From NCBI GenBank assembly GCA_026129405.1, contig JAHCID010000005.1:124001-188000 (forward strand): DNA of 64,000 nucleotides. The letters run 5' to 3'. Origin of the DNA: a bacterium (GTDB lineage Bacteria; Desulfobacterota; Binatia; DP-6). Positions 27,548 to 37,753 of this stretch are shown here, in pieces (the stretch's first letter is position 1; every line of letters begins with the position of its first letter). Position numbers and translations under genes: made by a program. The notes below the pieces were generated by a model that was given only the letters and a program-made list of their open reading frames with translations, had not been told where the DNA came from and ran no database searches.

Positions 27548-27954
27548 TCCACCTCCTCGTCAACGTCGACGTCGACGACCTCGCGCGCGGCATCGCCTTC
27601 TACACCCGCGCGTTCGACCTGCGCCTCGGCCGGCACCTCGGGCCGGCGGCGGTCGAGCTGCTCGGCGCCTCGTCGGCGATGTACCTGCTCGCACAGCCGC
27701 CGGGATCGCGGGCGACCGCGCAGGGCGGCACGCGCGACTACACGCGCCACTGGACGCCGGTCCATCTCGACGTCGTCGTGCGCGACGTCGATGCGGCGCT
27801 CGTCCGCGCCGTCGCCGCTGGAGCAACGGCGGAGGGGCCGATCCGGGACGCCGCCTTCGGCCGCCTGGTGCGGCTCGCGGACCCGTTCGGCAACGGGCTC
27901 TGCCTGCTCCAGCTCGTCGGTCGCGGCTACGACGAGATCGCCGGGACGGGCTGA
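27544..27954 (+). CDS. VOC-superfamily protein (glyoxalase/dioxygenase fold)
   Basis: 136 residues with one vicinal-oxygen-chelate module pair: LVNVDVDDLARGIAFYTRAF at the start, then THWTPVHLDVVVRDVDAALV-like second half and ADPFGNGLCLLQL at the end. Potential metal residues (His, Glu) are sparse: His is seen in TPVHLD, but the final Glu is replaced in GNGLCLLQL. It may therefore be a binding protein or resistance-type member and not an enzyme. Coupled to the ASCH-like gene by a 4-base overlap. Confidence 0.82.
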   Translation: MIHLLVNVDVDDLARGIAFYTRAFDLRLGRHLGPAAVELLGASSAMYLLAQPPGSRATAQGGTRDYTRHWTPVHLDVVVRDVDAALVRAVAAGATAEGPIRDAAFGRLVRLADPFGNGLCLLQLVGRGYDEIAGTG

Positions 27955-27978
27955 TCGCCTTGCCTCCCGGGCACGGGC

Positions 27979-28776
27979 ATGGCACGGGCAGCCCGTCGCG
28001 CCGCCCGCGCGGAGCCCCCGTTGGACGTCTCGCTCTACGCCCGCTTCTTCGAGGTCGAGGACCGCTACTGGTGGTCGGTCGGCACGCGTCGCATCTTCGC
28101 CGAGTGGCTGCGGGCGGGGATCGGCGGGCGTGCGGGCGCCGAGATCCTCGACGTCGGCTGCGGCTGCGGGCGCTTCGTCGAGGAGCTGGCGCCGCTCGGG
28201 CGCGTGTGGGGCGTCGATCTCGCGCCCGAGGGCATCGCGTTCTGCCGCCGCCGCGGGCTGCGGCGCGTGAGCGTGGGCGACGCCGAGCGGCTGCCGCTGC
28301 AGAGCGGCTTCTTCGACGCGGTCGCCGCCGCCGACGTGCTCGAGCACACCGACGACGCCCGCACCGCCGCGGAGCTGCTGCGCGTGCTGAAGCCCGGCGG
28401 GGTCGCGCTGGTGCACGCGCCGGCGCATCCGTTCCTGTGGGGCGAGCACGACGAGGTGAACCATCACCTGCGACGCTACCGCCGCGCGCAGCTGCTCGGC
28501 GTGCTCGAGCGCGCCGGCTTCCGCGTCGAGCGCACCAGCTTCGTGAACGCCATCCTCTTCCCGCCCGCGGCCGCCGTGCGCGTCGGCAAGCGCTGGCTCG
28601 CGCGTGTCCGGTCGCGGCCCCGGCCGCCGCAGGCGGAGATCTTCGATCTGCCCGCGTGGGTGAACCAGGGGCTCATCGGCGTGCTCGACGTCGAGCGACG
28701 CCTCCTCCGCGCCGTCGACCTGCCGTTCGGCGTGTCCCTCGTGTGCCTGGCGCGCAAGCCGGCGGCGGCACGATGA
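27979..28776 (+). CDS. class I SAM-dependent methyltransferase
   Basis: 265 residues. SAM-binding motif I is ILDVGCGCGRF, the acidic residue follows in VWGVDLAPEG, and ADVLEHTDD is the Methyltransf_11-type motif. ELLRVLKPGG and an FxxxLRRY..LL extension suggest a methyltransferase for a lipid-linked sugar or small surface molecule. It overlaps the following GT-C-type gene by 4 bases, which supports a surface-glycan role by context. Substrate unknown. Confidence 0.85.
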   Translation: MARAARRAARAEPPLDVSLYARFFEVEDRYWWSVGTRRIFAEWLRAGIGGRAGAEILDVGCGCGRFVEELAPLGRVWGVDLAPEGIAFCRRRGLRRVSVGDAERLPLQSGFFDAVAAADVLEHTDDARTAAELLRVLKPGGVALVHAPAHPFLWGEHDEVNHHLRRYRRAQLLGVLERAGFRVERTSFVNAILFPPAAAVRVGKRWLARVRSRPRPPQAEIFDLPAWVNQGLIGVLDVERRLLRAVDLPFGVSLVCLARKPAAAR

Positions 28777-30296
28777 GCCGCGCACGCCTCGCCGCCGTCG
28801 CCTGGGCGGCGCTGCTCGCCGTCGCCATGACGTGCTGGGTGCTGGCGCTGCCGCGCCGGCTCGGCGACGCCGACGAGGCGCAGCTGCTCTACGAGTCGCG
28901 CCGCCTCCTCGACGGCGCGGTCCTCTACCGCGACGTCTACGAGATCACGCCGCCGGGGTCGCTCTGGCTCTTCGCGGCGGGGTTCGGGCTCTTCGGCACG
29001 TCGATGCTGGTGGCGCGCGCGCTGAGCGGCGTCGTGCAGGGCGTGCTGGTCGCGCTCGTCTGGCTGACGGCGCGCCAGGCGGGGGTGCCGCCGGGGCTCG
29101 CGACGGCGCTCGGCCTGGTGCACGCGACGCTGCTCTATCCGGTCTGGCCCTACGCCAGCCCGCACTGGCTCGGGACGATCATCCTCCTCGCCCTGCTCGC
29201 CGTGGAGCTGCGCTCGGCGCGGCGGGGCGGCGGCTTCCTCGCCGCCGGCCTCGTCTGCGGCAGCATGTTCTGGATGCAGCATCAGCGCGGCGTCGTGCTC
29301 GCGATCGGCGCGACGGCGCTCGTCGTCCTGGAGACGCTGCTCCTCCACCCGGGGCCGAAGCTGCGCACCATGACGCGCGCGGTGGCGCGCTTCGCGGGGG
29401 GCGGGCTCGCGGCGACGCTGCCGCTCGCGGCATGGATCCTCCTCACCTCGGGCTTCGCGTCGCCGTTCGACGCGCTGATCCTCCTGCCGCTCACGGGGTA
29501 TCGCGAGTACAACCAGATCGGCTGGGGCGGCGGCGCGCGCCATCCGATGCTGGTCGAGAACGCGGCCGCGACCTTCCCCGCCTTGCTCGCCTGGATGCCG
29601 CTCCTCACCGTGCTGGAGCTGGTGCGCACCATGCGGGCGCTCCTGCGCGGCGATCTCCCGGGCGCGCGCGTGGCCTTTCGGCTCGCCGGGGTGTCGATGC
29701 TGGCGATCGGGTCGGTGCTCTACTTCCCCGACTTCATCCACCTCGCCTTCGTCGCCCCGGTGTTCCTCGTGCTGCTCGGCGACCTGATGACGCGCGCGCT
29801 CGTCCACCGGCGCGTGCTGCGCGCCGGCGCACCGGTGGCCGCGGCGGCGCTCATGGCGACGGCGCTCGTCTGCGGCGGGCTCTATTGGCGCCGGACGTGG
29901 ACCAGGGCGTATCCGTACGAGAGCGCCTTCGGCCTCGTCCACCTCGCGCGGCCGATGCAGGGGCGGGGCCTGGATGCGCTGCGCGCGTGGCTGCGGGAAC
30001 AGAACGCGCGCGAGACGTTCGTCTATCCCTACGGCGCCAGCATCTACCTCCTCACGGGCACGACCAACCCGACGCCGTTCCAGATCCTCCATCCCACCTA
30101 CAGCGCGCCCCGGCACTTCGGCCGCGCGCTCATCGACCTGGCGGAGCACGGCGATCCGCCGCTCCTCGTCGTCTTCAACCACGCGCGGCCGGAGGATCCG
30201 CTCGTCGCCGCCACCGCCGGATCCTACCGCCGCGTGGTCGACGACACCGTGACGCAGAACCTCGGCCTCTACATCTACGAGCGTCGGCCCGACTGA
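28773..30296 (+). CDS. GT-C/ArnT-like membrane glycosyltransferase (PMT-type)
   Basis: 507 residues with about ten membrane helices. The first periplasmic loop has GDADEAQLLYESRRLLDGAVLYRD and DVYEITPPG, where an acidic pair near the first helix is typical of dolichol/undecaprenyl-sugar-dependent GT-C enzymes (GT39/GT83). The end is a soluble periplasmic domain (ARETFVYPYGASIYLLTGTT). It likely transfers a sugar from a lipid carrier to a protein or lipid outside the membrane. Coupled to the methyltransferase; convergent with, and directly abutting, the TPR protein. Confidence 0.75.
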   Translation: MSRARLAAVAWAALLAVAMTCWVLALPRRLGDADEAQLLYESRRLLDGAVLYRDVYEITPPGSLWLFAAGFGLFGTSMLVARALSGVVQGVLVALVWLTARQAGVPPGLATALGLVHATLLYPVWPYASPHWLGTIILLALLAVELRSARRGGGFLAAGLVCGSMFWMQHQRGVVLAIGATALVVLETLLLHPGPKLRTMTRAVARFAGGGLAATLPLAAWILLTSGFASPFDALILLPLTGYREYNQIGWGGGARHPMLVENAAATFPALLAWMPLLTVLELVRTMRALLRGDLPGARVAFRLAGVSMLAIGSVLYFPDFIHLAFVAPVFLVLLGDLMTRALVHRRVLRAGAPVAAAALMATALVCGGLYWRRTWTRAYPYESAFGLVHLARPMQGRGLDALRAWLREQNARETFVYPYGASIYLLTGTTNPTPFQILHPTYSAPRHFGRALIDLAEHGDPPLLVVFNHARPEDPLVAATAGSYRRVVDDTVTQNLGLYIYERRPD

Positions 30297-32162
30297 TCAG
30301 GGGGCGGCGCCGGCGGCGCGCGCCTGGGCGAGGAGGTCCTTCGCCTCGGCGTTGGACGGATCCGCGGCGACGGCCCGCTCCCACGAGGCGATCGCGTCCG
30401 CGCGCCGGTCCTGCTGCCATTGCGCCACGCCGAGGTTGATCCAGACCGCCGGATCGCGCGGCGTCGCCTCGGCGGCAGCGGCGAACATGCGCTCCGCGTC
30501 GGCGAAGCGCTCGATCTGGAGGAGGGCGCCGCCGAGCTCGTTGCGCACCTTCGGGTCGTCGGGGGCGAGGTGGAACATGTCGTCCCAGTGGCGCACGGCC
30601 TCGTCGACGCGGCCGAGCTCCAGGTAGACGCTGCCGAGGTTCAGATGCAGACGTGCGTCGTGCGGATTCAGGACGAGCGCCGCTTCGAGGCGCCGTGCGG
30701 CCTCGTCGAGACGCCCGGCGCGCTTCGCGGCCATGCCGAGCTGGGCCTCGGCGAGGCCGAGGCGGGCGCGGGCCGGACCGTCGTCCGGGTTCGCCGCGAC
30801 GATCGCGCGCAGGGCCGCGAACTGTGGCTCCGCCTCCGCGGGCCGGCCGGCCTCGAGCAGCGCCGCGCCCAGGCTGAGACGCGCGAAGGCGTTGTCGGGC
30901 TGCACCGCGACGGCGTGCGCCCACAGCGCCTCGGTGCTCGCCCACACGCGCGACTGCTGCACGGTGAGCAGGGCGAGCACCGCCACCTCGACGGCGGCGG
31001 CGACGGCGATGAGGCGACGCCGCGCCGGCGCGCCGATCGCCGCCCGCAGCGCGACGCCGGCGAAGAGGGCGAACCACGGCAGCGTGGCGAGATACGCGTA
31101 GCGGTCGGCGACCAGCTGCGGCCCGGCCTGGGTCAGGCCCAGCACGGGGGCCAGCACGATGGCGTAGGCGGCCCAGGTCGCGAGGAGCGCGGGGGCGCGG
31201 CGGCGCAGGAGCACGGCGGCGACGGTGAAGCCCACGACCGCGACGACGCAGCCGGCATACGGCCACGCGAGCGGCGAGAGCGTTCCGCGCAGCTCGTACA
31301 TCGCGACGAGATCGCGCGGCCAGATCGTGCGCGCGAGGTAGAAGCAGAGCCCGTAGGCCGCCTGCGCCACGCGCTCGCCGAGCCCGTGCTGCTCGGTGTC
31401 GGGGAGATAGCGGCCGACCGCGAGCCAGGTGACGCCCGCGGACACGAGCCCGAGCCAGGCGAAGGGGAGCTTCTCCGCCAGGACGGTCATCCAGCCGCCG
31501 GCGCGCAGGCGGTGCAGCGGCCACGCGTCGAGGACGAGCAGCACGGCGAACAGCGTCATCGCCCACGACTTCGCGCACAGGGACAGCGCGGCGAAGACCA
31601 CCGACGCCGTGAAGACGCCGAGCCGGATGCCCCGTCCCGGCGCATGCGCGCGCAGATAGGCGAGCACGGCGAGCAGCCAGAAGAGTCCCGCGAGCACGTC
31701 GCGACGCTCCGTCGCCCAGGCGACGGACTCGACGCGCAGCGGGTGCACCGCCCACGCCAGCGCGCCGAGCGCGGCGGCGGTGACCAGCGGAGTGGGCGCG
31801 ATCGGCCAGCCGAGCGCGCGCGGCAGCAGCTCGACGAGCACCAGGGTGAACACGGCGGCGCCGGCGGCGTGCAGGAGGACGTTGGTCAGGTGGTAGCCGA
31901 CCGGGTTCATGCCCCAGACCGTCCAGTCGAGCGCGAACGTCAGCCACGCGAACGGCTGCCAGTGGCCGCCGATCGTGCTGCTCAGCATCCACCACAGGTG
32001 CGAGGGCGACAGGCCGCGATAGTCCGGGTTGCGCAGCAGCGTGAAGTCGTCGTCGAAGGCGACGAAGTCGTTGCCGAGGACGGCGGGCAGGAACACGGCC
32101 ACGGTGACGCCGGCGACGAGCAGCGCCGCGAGCCGGCGCGCGCGCGGAAGGGAGGCGGGCAC
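30297..32162 (-). CDS. membrane protein with C-terminal TPR repeats (TMTC-like)
   Basis: 621 residues from GTG 32162. The first 400 form about ten membrane helices with loops FDDDFTLLRNPDYRGLS and HPLRVESVAWATERRDVL. This is the layout of TMTC/DUF1736 proteins, whose eukaryotic relatives O-mannosylate cadherins. Residues 430-615 are five to six TPRs (NAFARLSLGAALLEAGRPAEA, RLHLNLGSVYLELGRVDEA, DPAVWINLGVAQWQQDRRADA). An acidic pair (DDD) in the first loop could serve catalysis. It faces the GT-C gene; together with the methyltransferase it suggests protein or lipid glycosylation. Confidence 0.82.
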   Translation of the reverse strand: MPASLPRARRLAALLVAGVTVAVFLPAVLGNDFVAFDDDFTLLRNPDYRGLSPSHLWWMLSSTIGGHWQPFAWLTFALDWTVWGMNPVGYHLTNVLLHAAGAAVFTLVLVELLPRALGWPIAPTPLVTAAALGALAWAVHPLRVESVAWATERRDVLAGLFWLLAVLAYLRAHAPGRGIRLGVFTASVVFAALSLCAKSWAMTLFAVLLVLDAWPLHRLRAGGWMTVLAEKLPFAWLGLVSAGVTWLAVGRYLPDTEQHGLGERVAQAAYGLCFYLARTIWPRDLVAMYELRGTLSPLAWPYAGCVVAVVGFTVAAVLLRRRAPALLATWAAYAIVLAPVLGLTQAGPQLVADRYAYLATLPWFALFAGVALRAAIGAPARRRLIAVAAAVEVAVLALLTVQQSRVWASTEALWAHAVAVQPDNAFARLSLGAALLEAGRPAEAEPQFAALRAIVAANPDDGPARARLGLAEAQLGMAAKRAGRLDEAARRLEAALVLNPHDARLHLNLGSVYLELGRVDEAVRHWDDMFHLAPDDPKVRNELGGALLQIERFADAERMFAAAAEATPRDPAVWINLGVAQWQQDRRADAIASWERAVAADPSNAEAKDLLAQARAAGAAP

Positions 32163-32255
32163 GGGGGCGATCTACGCCGGTGGGGTCCGGCGTCGCAACG
32201 GCGGCGCCGCGGTCGGGCGACGCAGGCTTGACAGCCGCCCCTCGGTGCTTCGTCT

Positions 32256-33266
32256 ATGCTCCCGGTGCGGGGCGCGGGATGGGTCGTCGTCGGGGTGATG
32301 CTGCTCGTCGGGTGCGCGGCCCGGGGGCCGCTGCAGCCGGGCGCGGATCTGCCGCCGTTCACCGAGGCGGCGTTCGCGAGCAAGCCGGGGCGGGTGTTCA
32401 CCATTCCGACGCCGAAGCCGGGCGAGCCGCCCGCGGTCTCCGTGGTCGGCACGATCACGGCCTACACCGTGCGCGACGGCGACACGCTGCTCGACGTCGC
32501 GCGCTGGTACGACCTCGGCCTGAACGAGCTGACCGCGGCGAATCCCGGCGTCGACGTATGGGTGCCGCCCGTCGGCCGCCGGCTCGTCGTGCCGACGTCC
32601 TGGGTGCTGCCGTGCTGCACCTACGAGGGCCTCGTCGTGAACATCCCCGAGATGCGCCTCTACTTCTACGAGCAGGCCCCGGGCGATCCGAAGACGACGA
32701 TCGTGCGCACGTACCCCGTCGGCCTCGGGCGCGACGACCGGCGCACGCCGCGGCGCCCGTTCCGCGTCGTCGGCAAGACCGTGAATCCGACCTGGAACAT
32801 CCCGCCGCGCATCCGCGCCGACCGCATCCGCGAGAAGGGCGACCGCCGCAGCATGATTCCGGGCGGCCATCCCGACAATCCGCTCGGCCGCTATCGCTTC
32901 GACCTCGACATCTCGCCCTACGCGATCCACGGCACGAACATCCCGTGGGGCATCGGCATGCAGGTGAGCAACGGCTGCGCGCGGCTCTATCCCGAGGACG
33001 TCGAGCGGCTGTTCCCGCTCGTGCGCATCGGTACGCGCGGGGCGTTCGTCTATCAGCCGGTGAAGGTGGGCCGGCGCGACGGCCGGCTGTGGATCGAGGC
33101 GCACGAGGACCTCTACGCGTATCGGCCTGCGCTCCCCGCCGGCGCGAGCGCGTTGCTCCGCCGCGGCGGCCTGCGCGCCGACGCGCCGGCCATCGAGCGC
33201 CGCGTACGCGACGCCACCGGCGTCCCCGAGCCCGTCGGCGACGACGCCACGGGGCGCCGCGCGTGA
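32256..33266 (+). CDS. L,D-transpeptidase lipoprotein with LysM domain
   Basis: Signal peptide with lipobox LLVGC, so membrane-anchored. A LysM peptidoglycan-binding module (TAYTVRDGDTLLDVARWY, near residues 70-110) is followed by a YkuD catalytic domain with HGTNIPWGIGMQVSNGCARL, where His and Cys are the active-site pair. These enzymes make 3-3 crosslinks in peptidoglycan or attach lipoproteins to it (ErfK/YbiS type). 336 residues is usual for this group. The next gene's GTG start overlaps the stop by 4 bases. Confidence 0.93.
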   Translation: MLPVRGAGWVVVGVMLLVGCAARGPLQPGADLPPFTEAAFASKPGRVFTIPTPKPGEPPAVSVVGTITAYTVRDGDTLLDVARWYDLGLNELTAANPGVDVWVPPVGRRLVVPTSWVLPCCTYEGLVVNIPEMRLYFYEQAPGDPKTTIVRTYPVGLGRDDRRTPRRPFRVVGKTVNPTWNIPPRIRADRIREKGDRRSMIPGGHPDNPLGRYRFDLDISPYAIHGTNIPWGIGMQVSNGCARLYPEDVERLFPLVRIGTRGAFVYQPVKVGRRDGRLWIEAHEDLYAYRPALPAGASALLRRGGLRADAPAIERRVRDATGVPEPVGDDATGRRA

Positions 33267-35212
33267 ACCTGTCGGGCGCGCGCCCCCTCGTCCTCCTCGC
33301 GGTCGTGATCGGCGTCCTGGGGGCGGCGGGCAACGTCGTCTTCCGGCTGGCGATCGAGGGCTTCGGGCTGCTGTTCGGCGCCGTGGCGGCGCCGTTCGGG
33401 CATCTGGGCATCCCGTTGGCCCTGCTCGCGGGCGGCGTCGTGCTCCTCGTCCTCGATCGGTTCTTCCCGGGCGAGGTGCTCGGCTACGGCTTTCCGCGCT
33501 TCCTCGAGATGCTGCATCTCCAGGGTGCGCGCGTGAAGCGGCGCTGGATCGTGCTGAAGACGCTCGGCACGGGCATCTCGCTCGGCGCCGGCGCCGCGGT
33601 CGGTCGCGAGGGGCCGATCGCGCAGATCGGCGGCTCGATCGGCGGCCTCGTCGCGTGGGCGGCGCGGCTCTCGGTCGACGACCGCAAGGTGCTGATCGCG
33701 TGCGGCGCTGCGGCCGGCATCGCGGCCACGTTCAACGCGCCGCTGGCGGCCATCCTGTTCGCGCAGGAGATCGTGCTGCTGGGCCAGGCCGAGCTGTCGC
33801 ACCTGACGCTCGTCGTGGTCGCGGCCGCGACCGCGGTGGCCGCGACGCGGCAGCTCTTCGGCGCCGAGCCGGTCCTCAACGGCACGACGTTCACGTTCGT
33901 CAGCTACTGGGAGTGCTTCACGTACGCGGCGATGGGCGTCGGCATGGGGCTCCTCGCGGTCGCGTACATCCGCTCCTTCCACTTCGTCGCCGGCTGGATG
34001 CGGCGCCTGCCGGCGGCGCGCTGGGCGGTGCTGCTCGGCGGGCTCCTCGTCGTCGGGCTGATCGACGTCGCCGTGCCGCAGAACCTGGCCGACGGCTATC
34101 CGGTCATCAACGAGGCGCTCGCCAGCCAGATCCACTGGGAGTGGGCGCTCGTGCTGATGGCGGCGAAGTTCGTCGGCAGCATCGTGTCGCTCGGCTGCGG
34201 CGCGCCCGGCGGCGTGTTCGGGCCCATCTTCTTCATCGGTGCGATGGCGGGGTGCGCGTTCCGCGCGGTCTCGGCACTCGTCCTGCCGACCCTCACCGGG
34301 CCGCACGGCTCGTACGCCATGGTCGGCCTCGGCGCGTTCCTCGCGGCGACGACGCACGCGCCGCTCACGGCGATGTTCCTGCTCCTCGAGATGACGCAGA
34401 ACTACGCCGTGACGGTGCCGGCGCTGCTCGCCGTCGGCGCGGCGCTCGTGGTCTCGCAGCGGCTCGAGCCCGAGTCGATCGACACCTACGGCCTGCACGC
34501 CGAGGGCAAGGAGCTGCACGGTGCGACGCTGCCGCAGCTGATGGACCACGTGCCGCTCGGCAGCGGCTATCGTCCCGACGTGCCGCGCGTCGAGGAACGC
34601 ATGCCGCTGCGCGACATCCTGCGGCTGGTGAGCGAGGGTGCCGGGACCACGCTGCCGGTGGTGGACGCGCAGGGCGAGCTGACCGGCGTCCTCTCGTTCG
34701 GGGCGCTGCGCGAGGTGCTGCTCGAGGACAGCCTCGACTCGGTGATCGTCGCCGCCGACCTCGCGAACCCGCACGCGCCGGTGCTGACGCCGGCGTCGAG
34801 CCTCGGCGACGCCTTCCGCGAGCTCGAGAGCGCCCGCCTCGACGCGCTGCCGGTCGTCGACCCCGCGCACCCGAAGCGGGTGCTCGGCATGCTGTCGCGC
34901 GGCGACCTCATCGCGGCCTACAACCACGCCGTCAGCACGCTCGGCACGCTGCCGCTCGACGCCTGGATCGGCAGCAACGAGTCGCACTGGGCGGGCGGCT
35001 ATCGCGTCGCCCGCATCGACGTGCCGGCGAGCTGGGTGGGCCGCTCCCTGCGCGACATCGACTGTCGCGGCCGCTACGGCGTCACCGTGCTCGCCGTGCG
35101 CACCCCCGTCGGCCACGAGCTGCCCGACCCGGCGCGTCCGCTCGAGGCGGGCGACGAGCTGACCGTCGCCGGCACGGCCGAGAACGTGCGCGCCGTGCGC
35201 GCGGTCGGGTAG
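33263..35212 (+). CDS. ClC chloride channel/antiporter with CBS and TrkA-C regulatory domains
   Basis: 649 residues. The ClC membrane domain has GREGPIAQIGG and GCGAPGGVFGPIFFIG, two chloride-path signatures, over about ten helices. From about 440 comes a pair of CBS domains (RMPLRDILRLV, then PASSLGDAFREL). The last 80 residues form a TrkA-C/RCK-C fold (GRSLRDIDCRGRYGVTVLAV, LEAGDELTVAGTAENVRAV), which often senses nucleotides. Start at GTG 33263. Coupled to the L,D-transpeptidase by overlap, though a functional link is not obvious. Confidence 0.93.
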   Translation: MNLSGARPLVLLAVVIGVLGAAGNVVFRLAIEGFGLLFGAVAAPFGHLGIPLALLAGGVVLLVLDRFFPGEVLGYGFPRFLEMLHLQGARVKRRWIVLKTLGTGISLGAGAAVGREGPIAQIGGSIGGLVAWAARLSVDDRKVLIACGAAAGIAATFNAPLAAILFAQEIVLLGQAELSHLTLVVVAAATAVAATRQLFGAEPVLNGTTFTFVSYWECFTYAAMGVGMGLLAVAYIRSFHFVAGWMRRLPAARWAVLLGGLLVVGLIDVAVPQNLADGYPVINEALASQIHWEWALVLMAAKFVGSIVSLGCGAPGGVFGPIFFIGAMAGCAFRAVSALVLPTLTGPHGSYAMVGLGAFLAATTHAPLTAMFLLLEMTQNYAVTVPALLAVGAALVVSQRLEPESIDTYGLHAEGKELHGATLPQLMDHVPLGSGYRPDVPRVEERMPLRDILRLVSEGAGTTLPVVDAQGELTGVLSFGALREVLLEDSLDSVIVAADLANPHAPVLTPASSLGDAFRELESARLDALPVVDPAHPKRVLGMLSRGDLIAAYNHAVSTLGTLPLDAWIGSNESHWAGGYRVARIDVPASWVGRSLRDIDCRGRYGVTVLAVRTPVGHELPDPARPLEAGDELTVAGTAENVRAVRAVG

Positions 35213-35346
35213 CGGCTCCCGGCGGTTTCTGCCGGGGACGGGCAATTCCGGCCGGGGCGGCCGCCCCCGCGGTCCCGCCGGCGCGGGCCGGCGTGCCGGC
35301 ACGCGTCGTGCAGCCGCCGGTCCGCGTGCGCTGGGGTGGTGCGCTG

Positions 35347-36228
<882 letters not shown>

Positions 36229-36233
36229 TCAGC

Positions 36234-36993
36234 TCAGCCGATCCCGAGCCGGCGCCGCTGCGCGGCGCGGGCCGCGCGGCTCTCGGCGAGGTCCACCGCC
36301 CGCGGCCGCGGCGGCCTCGGCGGGCGTCTCGGCCCGGGTGTGGGCCACGGCGTCGGCCACCAGCGCGGCCTTCGTGTGTGCGTAGGCGTCGCGCGGAAAG
36401 GCGCCGAGCCGGCCGGCCCGGCGCAGGACGGTGGCCTCCGCCGTGTCGGCGGGCAGCAGCTCGTCGACGACGCCGAGCCGCAGGGCCTGGCTGGCCGGAT
36501 AGAGCGCCGCCCCGAGCAGCAGCTCCGCGGCGCGGGCGTGCGGCAGCCGCAGGCGCACGATCTCGAGCGCGACGCGCGGGAACGAGGCGCCGATGGCGAG
36601 CTCGTTGAGCCCGACGCGATGGTCGCCCTCGGCGCCCAGGCGATAGTCGCAGGCGAGGACGAGGATCAGGCCGCCGGCGACGGCGTGCCCGTGCAGGAAC
36701 GCGACCGTGGGCTTCGGGAAGGCGAGCAGCGCGAGGTGGGCGTCGCGGTAGAGCGCGGCCAGGCGCCGGGCGGCGGCGGCGTCCCGCCGCGGCGCCGCGA
36801 GGTCGAAGCCGCCGGAGACGAACGCGCCGGCGCCGCGCAGCACCAGCGCGCGGACGGAGTCGTCGGCCGCGGCGGCCTCGAGCGCGGTCTGGAGATCGCC
36901 CAGCAGGGTCTCGTCGAGCGCGTTCGCCGGCGGCCGGTCGAGCGTCAGGACGCGGACGCCGCCGGCCTGGTCGTCGGAGCGGACGGTGGGCAT
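36234..36993 (-). CDS. enoyl-CoA hydratase/isomerase family protein, frameshifted at the C-terminus
   Basis: Crotonase fold: RVLTLDRPPANALDETLL, GAFVSGGFDL (oxyanion hole), HGHAVAGGLILVLACDYRLG and NELAIGASFPRVALEIVR. The usual catalytic Glu of the second motif is not obvious, so the exact reaction (hydration, isomerisation or other) is open. As annotated, the frame from ATG 36993 ends at 36229 with an Arg/Gly-rich tail. Skipping one base near 36295 yields AVDLAESRAARAAQRRRLGI and stop at 36234, which is what family members end with. I therefore infer an indel there. Confidence 0.78.
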
Positions 36994-37078
36994 GGCGCGG
37001 GTGGTAGCGGAGCGGTGCGCGCGTGGTCAATGCGACGCCCGCATCGATTTCGGCGCGGGCCTGCGCTACAAGCCGCGA

Positions 37079-37750
37079 ATGCACGCGCCGGTCGTTGGAA
37101 TGATGGTGGTGGTCGCCATGCTCGCCGGATGTCAGCGCGCGTCCGCGCCGCGTGCGCGCAGCGCGGCGCCGGCGGCGACGGCCGCGTCGCCGATGGCCGG
37201 CACCCCGGTGGTCGCCGTGCTGCCGTTCCGCGTCGGCGGCTCGCTCGACGCCGGGGCGGCCTACAGCGAGCGCGAGGCACCGGCCGATATCCAGCCGGAC
37301 CTCGGCGAGCAGGTCGCGGCGGACCTCGCCGCGCAGCTCGCCAAGCGCGGCATCGCGGTGGTCGACGCGAGCCGCGTCGCACGCGCCGTGCCGCCGCCGG
37401 GCGCCGCGATCTACGACGCCCGCCTGGGCGCGCGCGTCGCGCGCGAGCTCGACGTCCCGTTCGCCGTGATCGGGGCCATCACCCGCTACGTGCAGCGTGA
37501 GGGGCCGGCCCTGGGCGCGACGTCGCCGGCGACCGTCTGGTATCAGGCCGTGCTGGTGAACGCCGACGACGCCACGGTGCTCGAGCGCGCGACGTTCGAG
37601 CATACGCAGCAGCCTCTCAGCCAGAACCTCCTCGACCTGCCGAAGTTCATCGAGGCCGGCGGGCAGTGGGTGACGCGCGAGCAGATGCTGGCGGAGTCGC
37701 TGCCGGACACCGCCGGCAAGCTCGCGCGCGGCATCCGGACGGCGCCGTAG
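37079..37750 (+). CDS. lipoprotein of unknown function, CsgG/GNA1162-like
   Basis: Starts at ATG 37079 with a lipoprotein signal (VVAMLAGCQR). The mature protein has TPVVAVLPFRVGGSLD, DLGEQVAADLAAQLAKRGIAVVD, LGARVARELDVPFAVIGAITRYV, and later TVWYQAVLVNADDATVLER. This order is that of the CsgG/GNA1162-type lipoproteins that bind in the periplasm near the outer membrane, but no close family is certain. Convergent with the transglycosylase; the stops are 3 bp apart. Confidence 0.65.
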   Translation: MHAPVVGMMVVVAMLAGCQRASAPRARSAAPAATAASPMAGTPVVAVLPFRVGGSLDAGAAYSEREAPADIQPDLGEQVAADLAAQLAKRGIAVVDASRVARAVPPPGAAIYDARLGARVARELDVPFAVIGAITRYVQREGPALGATSPATVWYQAVLVNADDATVLERATFEHTQQPLSQNLLDLPKFIEAGGQWVTREQMLAESLPDTAGKLARGIRTAP

Positions 37751-37753
37751 GGC

